Shown piece after piece: positions 15,805-21,287 of a stretch of DNA of 21,287 bases (the stretch's first letter is position 1; every line of letters begins with the position of its first letter). Both the position numbers and the translations under genes were made by a program. The notes under the pieces were generated by a model. The model was not told where the DNA came from. It saw nothing but the letters and a program-made list of their open reading frames with translations, and ran no database searches. The stretch is from Syntrophaceae bacterium UBA1062 (GTDB taxonomy: Bacteria; Desulfobacterota; Desulfomonilia; UBA1062): assembly GCA_002316295.1 (NCBI GenBank), contig DCDF01000231.1, forward strand, positions 1 through 21,287, written 5' to 3'.

Positions 15805-16635
15805 ATGACCGAAAGAGAATCTTCCAGCTGCAAGCCCGGAAAGATGAGAGAGGTTCTCTCGTCCTGGATCGAGAGGACGAGGTCGTCACCCGTGGTAGAT
15901 CGGTTCAGAAAGCGGCATCCCGCACTGTCCGAGTTCATCGAGAGAAGATTTTCACCTCATGTATACTTGGGCCTCTACCTGACGGTGGGCCTGCTTTTCA
16001 GTGCTTTGTTCATATGGATATTCGTGAGCATAACGGACGAGGTTCTGGAATACGACACCCTGGTGGCGATCGATCACCGACTGACCGCCCATATCGACTC
16101 CATCCGGTTTCCTCTGGCCGACAAGGTGATGGGCTTCGTGACGCTCCTGGGCGGCGGGCACGTGCTGACGCCGATGGTGCTCGGGATTGCGGCTGTTCTC
16201 CTTTGGGCGCGGAAATACATTCTCGCCGCGGGCTTTCTCATTGCAAACGCGGGAGGATCACTCCTCGTTGTCGTATTGAAGGTGGTGATCCGTCGCGACA
16301 GACCCTTTATGGAATACACCCGGTTCGACGCCGCCGGGTTCAGTTATCCGAGCGGACACGCCATGATGGCCGTCATATTTTACGGAATGCTGGCCTATCT
16401 CCTCATCAGGGCCGTGCACATGGAAAGGCTGCGGGTCGCCATCGTGTGCGTAACGGTGTTCGTCATTCTGGTGATCGGGCTCAGCAGGGTCTACCTCGGG
16501 GTTCACTACATCAGCGACGTGGCTGCAGGCTTTGCAGGAGGCCTGTTCTGGCTGAGCATCTGCATAACCGGGCTCGAGGTATACCGGGCCAAAACAGGAG
16601 AAAGGACCGGAGCCGATACCGGAATGCCCGATTAG
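15805..16635 (+). CDS. PAP2-family membrane phosphatase
   Basis: A 276-residue integral membrane protein of the type-2 phosphatidic acid phosphatase family, which removes phosphate from lipid phosphates such as phosphatidate, PGP or undecaprenyl diphosphate. The three signature blocks are complete: KVVIRRDRP (159-167), PSGH (182-185) and SRVYLGVHYISD (227-238), with the catalytic histidines at 185 and 234. About six hydrophobic helices lie between residues 54 and 258, after a charged cytosolic N-terminus. The start is uncertain: ATG 15805 has no clear ribosome site, and ATG 15844 (residue 14) follows GGAAAG closely. The substrate cannot be told from sequence. It is not obviously in an operon with its neighbours. 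Confidence 0.9.
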   Translation: MTERESSSCKPGKMREVLSSWIERTRSSPVVDRFRKRHPALSEFIERRFSPHVYLGLYLTVGLLFSALFIWIFVSITDEVLEYDTLVAIDHRLTAHIDSIRFPLADKVMGFVTLLGGGHVLTPMVLGIAAVLLWARKYILAAGFLIANAGGSLLVVVLKVVIRRDRPFMEYTRFDAAGFSYPSGHAMMAVIFYGMLAYLLIRAVHMERLRVAIVCVTVFVILVIGLSRVYLGVHYISDVAAGFAGGLFWLSICITGLEVYRAKTGERTGADTGMPD

Positions 16636-16998
16636 CCCTCCTGTCCGATGTTTTCCGCTCTGCCCGGCCTTTTCCTCAATCCGATGCCGCACACAAACCA
16701 TTCGCTCCATGGCTGTTCCGGCAGCAGAGGCTGATCGCACTTCGCAGGAAAAAACCCTGCTGCCGGATTGAGGCAGGTGCTCCACCGTCATCTGATTACG
16801 TGTCACAGTCCAAAGCTCTGCAGGCACATCACCGATCAGAGCGGTCTCCATGGTCAATCCTTGCACTGGTCTGGCAGCGTGATGTTTTCGCACGGGGCTG
16901 ACCGATCCGGCAGGCAGGGGCGCAGAGGCTGGATGAGGATCCCGCCGGCGCTTCACGCCCGGCCGTCAAGACATCCCAATTCCGCCGGTCTCGGGCGT
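16636..16998. other. Intergenic stretch between convergent genes
   Basis: No supported gene in about 360 nt. It contains an 11-bp inverted repeat, TCCGGCAGCAG (16717-16727) with CTGCTGCCGGA (16757-16767), across a 29-nt loop. This may act as a shared transcript end for the converging PAP2 and acyl-CoA ligase genes, although no T tract follows on either strand. A minus-strand open frame crosses the region but runs on into the PAP2 gene and has no good start. Confidence 0.5.
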
Positions 16999-18843
16999 CT
17001 AACCCCTGCGCTCGATCCCTGCCCAGAATCTGTCCTCGAGGTCCTTCTTCCGCATCTTGCCGTCAATGTGGCGGGGAAGGGCATCGACTATCTCCACATA
17101 CCGGGGGACCTTGAACCCCTGGAGGCTCTGCTGCTTGCAGAAGTCGATGATCTCATCGGCGCAGACACTCTGGCCGTCCTTGAGCTGCACGATGGCTGCA
17201 GGGACCTCTCCCAACTCCTTGTGCGGATAGCGGATGACCGCCACGTCCAGGACCTTGGCGTGGCGTTTGATGGCGGTCTCGATCTCATTGGGAAAAATGT
17301 TCACCCCACCGGTGATGATCATTTCCTTGTTTCTCCCTGTCAGATACAAAAACCCGTCCTCGTCCATATGACCCGTGAGCCCGTCATCGAACCAGGTGAG
17401 CCCGTCAATGACCCTGAGTGCTCCGCCCGCCTGCTCGGGCGAGCCTTCGTAGTTGAGGTTCAGTGTCGTCAGGCTCCGGATCATGACATGACCGTCTCCC
17501 CCCGGGGGGCACCAGTGCCCGGTTGCAGGGTCGTAAATCCTTGTCTCGGCGCATCGCGCTTTCCCGACGCTCTCATAGCGCCTGAGGTTTTCCTCGTAGT
17601 CTTGAGGGAGGAGCACCGTGGCGACAGCGGTCTCTGAGGAGCCATAGAACTCGGTGAAGACATTTTTATGGCAGCCCCGGGAGCGGAAATACTCGTTCGC
17701 GGCCTTCTTCAGCTCCGGAGTGGCGGGTGCTGCGGCGCAGATGAGAGTGTGCATGGTGCTCAGGTCATAGCGGTTCTTTATCTCATCGGGCAGGCTCAGG
17801 ATCTTTTCCAGCATGGCGGGCACCACGAATACCCAGTTGATACGCTCATTCTCGATGAGGCGGAGAAATTCGCATGGGTCGAACTTTTTCATGATCACGC
17901 CCGTGCCGCCCAGCAGGATGAAGGGCACCCATGCGGCAATAGTGCCCGCATGGTAGAGAGGGCCCGGGATGAGACAGCGCATGTTCTTCGTGACAGGATC
18001 GGAGATCTCGGTGCCGCCGAAGTAGTACATGAAGCTGAACTGGAGAGCCATGAACCGCAGATATTCTTCCAGAGGGACATCGGGCGTGGCGGCGAGGTCG
18101 CTGAAGGCATAGCCGATGCTGTCGAAGTAGTTCACATTCTTGGGTGTGCCCGTTGTGCCTCCGGTGTAGGGGTTGAGCGCCACGATAAAGCGGATATCGG
18201 GCATGCCCCCGGACGATTGCCTGATCAGGTCTTCATAGGAGATCATACCCTCAGGGGCGCTGTCTCCTGTCACGATACAGTGCTCAACCGTGGGGATGCG
18301 GTCTCTGATCGCCAGCACCTCCGGCACGAACTCGCTGCTCAGAATCAGCGCCCTGGCCCGGGTGGCGTTGATCGCATCGATGAGGTCCTCGCGTCCCATG
18401 TGCCAGTTGAGAAAGGGCATGGGGCACCCGATCAGGGAGCAGGCGAAGAATGCCTCGAAGAACTCGTTTCCGTTGTAGAGCAGCTCCGCACAGCGGTCTT
18501 TGGGCCTGAGGCCGAGCGACTGCATGCCGTTTGCCAGCCGCATGATCCTGGCCTTCATGTCCGCATAGGTGTACCTTCGTGTTTCCGATATGAGTGCCTC
18601 GCGGTCTCCGAACACCTCCCACAGCGATACGAGAAAGTGGGGTGCAAGGTTCTCGAGCCTGAAGGAAAGGAGAGACCGCAGTGAGCGCAGGTGCCCGGCC
18701 TTGCTCCCGGTGTTTAGGAGGATGCGCAGCGTGCTCAGCCCGCCCCACTGCTTGAAAAATGTTCGCAGCAGACCTCTGGCCTGCTCCATGGAGGCGAGCG
18801 AGGGCAGGGCCCTGATAACCTGTCCGAATCCCTTCTTCTGCAT
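16999..18843 (-). CDS. Acyl-CoA ligase (AMP-forming), divergent member
   Basis: A 614-residue adenylate-forming enzyme, expected to activate a carboxylic or fatty acid with ATP to an acyl-AMP and then to acyl-CoA. The phosphate loop is YTGGTTGTPK (226-235), the YGSSE motif is at 400-404, GRNKEMIITGGVNIFPNEIE begins at 503, and the catalytic lysine is in DGKMRKK (K596). The usual TGD motif reads TGH (490-492, H492), confirmed in the DNA. I place the start at 18843: GGGGAGG (plus-strand 18852-18858) lies 8 nt upstream. The frame is open to 18942, but those extra 33 residues look unlike the family. The substrate is unknown; the N-terminal 65 residues are unusual and helical. Confidence 0.9.
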   Translation of the reverse strand: MQKKGFGQVIRALPSLASMEQARGLLRTFFKQWGGLSTLRILLNTGSKAGHLRSLRSLLSFRLENLAPHFLVSLWEVFGDREALISETRRYTYADMKARIMRLANGMQSLGLRPKDRCAELLYNGNEFFEAFFACSLIGCPMPFLNWHMGREDLIDAINATRARALILSSEFVPEVLAIRDRIPTVEHCIVTGDSAPEGMISYEDLIRQSSGGMPDIRFIVALNPYTGGTTGTPKNVNYFDSIGYAFSDLAATPDVPLEEYLRFMALQFSFMYYFGGTEISDPVTKNMRCLIPGPLYHAGTIAAWVPFILLGGTGVIMKKFDPCEFLRLIENERINWVFVVPAMLEKILSLPDEIKNRYDLSTMHTLICAAAPATPELKKAANEYFRSRGCHKNVFTEFYGSSETAVATVLLPQDYEENLRRYESVGKARCAETRIYDPATGHWCPPGGDGHVMIRSLTTLNLNYEGSPEQAGGALRVIDGLTWFDDGLTGHMDEDGFLYLTGRNKEMIITGGVNIFPNEIETAIKRHAKVLDVAVIRYPHKELGEVPAAIVQLKDGQSVCADEIIDFCKQQSLQGFKVPRYVEIVDALPRHIDGKMRKKDLEDRFWAGIERRG

Positions 18844-19189
18844 GGAATAAACCTCCCCGTGGAGTGAGAACACTATCGGGAAATATTTCGCCGTCTGGAA
18901 AAAAGACCGGCTCTTCCCGATACACAACAGCGTTTCAAACATGGAGCGGCCTGTGGCTCCGGCACAGATCCAAGGGTAAATCCGGGCATATGAAATACCG
19001 GATCCTGCCCGGATGATGACATGAGTCAGCCCCCGGCCTGGGAGAGAGCACCAACTCGATTACAAGATAATATAGTACTAATATAATACAATAAGCTCAA
19101 TATCAACGGTAAATTGGCCCGTCAACGGGGGCCCGCAGCCGGTGCATGCGGTGCCCCCGTTTCCCGGGAAGACGTGTCACTCCTGCATA
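18844..19189. promoter_or_regulatory. Leader and promoter region between the two acyl-CoA ligase genes
   Basis: No gene in about 345 nt. On the minus strand a candidate promoter reads TTGAGC (plus 19095-19100), a 17-nt spacer, then TACTAT (plus 19072-19077), giving a leader of about 220 nt before the 18843 start. The leader contains a 9-bp inverted repeat, ATCCGGGCA (18980-18988) with TGCCCGGAT (19006-19014). Closer to the upstream gene lies AACGGGGGC (19124-19132) with GCCCCCGTT (19153-19161), probably the transcript-end hairpin of the gene at 19190, although it lacks a T tract. Confidence 0.5.
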
Positions 19190-20863
19190 TTATTTGGAGG
19201 CAAATCCGGAGGAATCGGATAGATACCTCTTGCGGAGCTCCTTTTTATCGATCTTGCCTACGCTGGTCTTGGGGATGGCCTCCACGATCTCGTAGGAGTC
19301 TGGGATTCCGTATCTGGGGATCTTCCCGTCCATGGCGCATTTTTTCATGAAGCTTCTGAGCACCTCTTCGTTGATCCCGTCACCGATGAACTCGGGCTTC
19401 AAGGTCACGAGCATCTTGGGCCGCTCCCCCCACTTGGGGTCCGGAACGCCGATGGCGGCGGCTTCGGCGACGGCCTCGTGCATGCTCATGGTGTTTTCCA
19501 GGTCGAGCGATGATATCCACTCGCCGCCGGTCTTGATCACGTCCTTGAGCCGATCCGTGATCTGGATGTAGCCCTGCTCGTCGATGTGTGCCACGTCTCC
19601 GGTATGGAGCCAGCCGTCGCGCCAGAGCTCCTGCGAACGCTCAGGGTCCTTGAAGTAGCCTTCGGTGGCCCAGGGCGAACGGATGACGATTTCCCCGGTG
19701 CTCTCGCCGTCGTGGGGCAGGAATCTTCCTTGAGAGTCCGCAATCTCTACCTGCACGAGCGGTATGGGGAGGCCTGTCCTGATGACGACATCGCTCTTCT
19801 TCTCGTTGTCCCAGGAGAGCATGTGGGGCTTGAGGTTGGCCACACTGATGACCGGGCAGGTCTCGGACATGCCGTAGCCCGCCATTATCCTGATCCCCAG
19901 ATCGAGCGCGGATCTGGCAAGTCCCTTGGACAGCCGTGCGCCCCCGATGATCACCTTCCAGCTCGTGAGGTCGACCTTTTTCGCCACCGGGCTCTCAACC
20001 AGCATCTGCAGGATCGTGGGCACGCAGTGCGAGATGGTGACCTTCTCCCCCAGGATGAGCTTCAGCAGCATCTCAGGCTCGTATTTGCCCGGATAGACCT
20101 GCTTCACCCCCATCATGGTGGCGAGATAGGGAAAGCCCCAGGCATGGACATGGAACATCGGCGTGATGGGCATGTAGACATCGATGGAGGAAAACCGCAT
20201 GGGTGTCTCATGGCAGCCGAACATGATGCCTATGCTCATGGTATGGAGCACCAGCTGCCGGTGAGTGAACATCACACCCTTGGGCAGGCCGGTCGTTCCG
20301 GTGGTGTAGAAGGTGGTGGCCTTGGTGTCTTCAGGAACATCCGGGAAGTCGTACAGGGGCGATGCCTTGGCAAGCAGGTCTTCGTACTCGCCGTCGATGT
20401 CTGACGCGGCCTGGAGCCGGTCCTGATCTTCTGTGATGAGGACGACCTTTTCGACATTGCCGAGCCTGTCTCTCACCGAGTCGAGCAGAGGAAGGAAATC
20501 TTCATGGACAATAACCACGCGAGCCTCCGAGTGATTGACCGTGTACTCGATCTGCTCGGGCGAGAGCCGCCAGTTCACCGTGAACAGGACAGCTCCCATC
20601 ATGGGTATGGCAAAGTAGCACTCGAGGTAGCGGTGAGAGTCGTAGTCCAGAACCGAAACCGTGTGACCCGGTTTCACCCCGAGCGACGACAGGGCGCTTG
20701 CGAGCCGGTTGATACGGGTTATGAGATCGCGGTAGGTGTAGCGTACCCTGTCACGGTAGACGATCTCCTGATCCGGCGCCGTATTGCGGGCTGTGAGCAG
20801 AAGATGTTTTATGTTCAACTGATACCGGTATGTCTCTCCTGTACGATGCACTTGCGCGTTCAT
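19190..20863 (-). CDS. Medium/long-chain acyl-CoA ligase (AMP-forming)
   Basis: A 557-residue acyl-CoA synthetase with all the usual motifs: YTTGTTGLPKG near 197-207, GYGMSET, GWLHTGDVAHID, DRLKDVIKTGGEWISSLDLE, and the catalytic lysine in PKTSVGKIDKKEL near the C-terminus. The GGEWISSLDLE form is typical of medium- and long-chain fatty acyl-CoA ligases, so fatty-acid activation for beta-oxidation is the likely role. The start at 20863 has a very strong ribosome site (AAAAGGAGGGG, complement of 20867-20877). It lies downstream of a NarL-type regulator and upstream of a second ligase on the same strand. Confidence 0.94.
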   Translation of the reverse strand: MNAQVHRTGETYRYQLNIKHLLLTARNTAPDQEIVYRDRVRYTYRDLITRINRLASALSSLGVKPGHTVSVLDYDSHRYLECYFAIPMMGAVLFTVNWRLSPEQIEYTVNHSEARVVIVHEDFLPLLDSVRDRLGNVEKVVLITEDQDRLQAASDIDGEYEDLLAKASPLYDFPDVPEDTKATTFYTTGTTGLPKGVMFTHRQLVLHTMSIGIMFGCHETPMRFSSIDVYMPITPMFHVHAWGFPYLATMMGVKQVYPGKYEPEMLLKLILGEKVTISHCVPTILQMLVESPVAKKVDLTSWKVIIGGARLSKGLARSALDLGIRIMAGYGMSETCPVISVANLKPHMLSWDNEKKSDVVIRTGLPIPLVQVEIADSQGRFLPHDGESTGEIVIRSPWATEGYFKDPERSQELWRDGWLHTGDVAHIDEQGYIQITDRLKDVIKTGGEWISSLDLENTMSMHEAVAEAAAIGVPDPKWGERPKMLVTLKPEFIGDGINEEVLRSFMKKCAMDGKIPRYGIPDSYEIVEAIPKTSVGKIDKKELRKRYLSDSSGFASK

Positions 20864-20991
20864 AGTCCCCTCCTTTTCTATGGAATCGTATCAAACATAG
20901 TCCATAGATCGTGCAAAGGGCTCGCGCGCGCAATCGGGAACCGGCCGGTTCTTCTGTACCGGGATCGTGGAAAATTCTGTAGGGAGATGAC

Positions 20992-21287
20992 CTACTTTCG
21001 GGTTTTCTCTTGGGGTATGTGATCTTCTTCCACCCATTTCATGGCGTAGCGGAGGAGCTCGGTCGCATTTTTTATTCCGAGCTTGTCCTTGATGCGCTCC
21101 CGATAGGTTCCGATGGTCTTCGCGCTCAGGTTGAGCCGGTCTGCGATTTCGCTCAGGCCCAACCCCTCGCCGATGAGCCGGAACACCTCCAGCTCGCGGT
21201 CGGTCAGGGCATGGACGGGTGATTCCAGGGTGGAGTGCTGGCCTTCCACAAAACGCGTCAGCAGGCTGTCGGTCACGTCTCTGCTTG
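20992..21287 (-). CDS. NarL/LuxR-type response regulator, C-terminal part (5' end outside window)
   Basis: The visible 98 or so residues form a LuxR/GerE helix-turn-helix DNA-binding domain: ALTDRELEVFRLIGEG, then LSEIADRLNLSAKTIGTYRERIKDKLGIKNATEL. The frame stays open to the window end (residues SRDVTDSLL before the domain). The linker looks like those of NarL/FixJ two-component regulators, so an N-terminal receiver domain is expected outside the window. A GTG at 21276 is in frame but is not needed as a start. It precedes the two acyl-CoA ligase genes on the same strand, with 128 nt to the first. Confidence 0.85.
   Translation of the reverse strand, partial: SRDVTDSLLTRFVEGQHSTLESPVHALTDRELEVFRLIGEGLGLSEIADRLNLSAKTIGTYRERIKDKLGIKNATELLRYAMKWVEEDHIPQEKTRK

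Noticed and set aside
16014..16901. A 295-codon plus-strand frame overlapping the PAP2 gene
   Set aside because: It is Arg/His-rich, frame-shifted relative to the PAP2 signature blocks, and shows no domain.
16258..16956. A 232-codon minus-strand frame running from the intergenic stretch into the PAP2 gene
   Set aside because: Part of it (near 16780-16870) reads somewhat like protein, but most is antisense to PAP2 and there is no ribosome site, so it is not called.

Overview
The window looks like chromosome of an anaerobic, GC-rich bacterium, most likely a Desulfobacterota (former Deltaproteobacteria, Syntrophobacter/Syntrophus/Syntrophorhabdus-like). This is inferred from gene content: an F-type ATP synthase next to a V/A-type ATPase, a molybdenum-storage-protein homologue, several acyl-CoA ligases and a NarL-type regulator. 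No taxonomic marker gene is present, so the assignment is tentative.

Layout. (1) 1-3380, plus strand: the 3' end of the F-type ATP synthase operon (atpA partial, atpG, atpD, atpC), closed by a strong intrinsic terminator. (2) 3395-3514: tRNA-Arg(ACG) with its own promoter. (3) 3515-4037: an AT-rich non-coding stretch with candidate promoters. (4) 4038-11496, plus strand: a complete-looking bacterial V/A-type ATPase operon in the order E, DUF2764 (C-like), A, B, D, I, K, with three 4-nt stop/start overlaps or near overlaps. Its K subunit keeps the residues that bind Na+ in the Enterococcus NtpK ring, so a sodium pump or Na+-driven synthase is predicted. (5) 11497-13142: an inverted repeat, then a full-length IS701-like transposase on the minus strand whose three DDE catalytic positions all appear to be substituted. 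(6) 13250-15622, plus strand: a divergently transcribed accessory module. It holds a stand-alone TiaS-like DDTDN protein, a 66-aa small protein, a terminator and new promoter, a 70-aa paralogue of the small protein, and a MosB-like molybdenum/tungsten storage protein. (7) 15805-16635: a PAP2-type membrane phosphatase. (8) 16999-21287, minus strand: a NarL-type response regulator (cut by the window end) followed by two acyl-CoA ligases.

How the genes work together. The two rotary ATPases could couple ATP to different ions, H+ for the F-type (its c-ring lies outside the window) and Na+ for the V-type. This would let the cell exchange proton and sodium gradients, as expected of an energy-limited anaerobe. 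The acyl-CoA ligases would activate carboxylic or fatty acids for beta-oxidation. The module at 13.3-15.6 kb is the best candidate for an undescribed system: a metal-store protein with two paralogous small proteins of unknown role, a TiaS-like enzyme with no obvious tRNA-binding domains, and a possibly domesticated, catalytically dead transposase facing it across a shared AT-rich promoter region.
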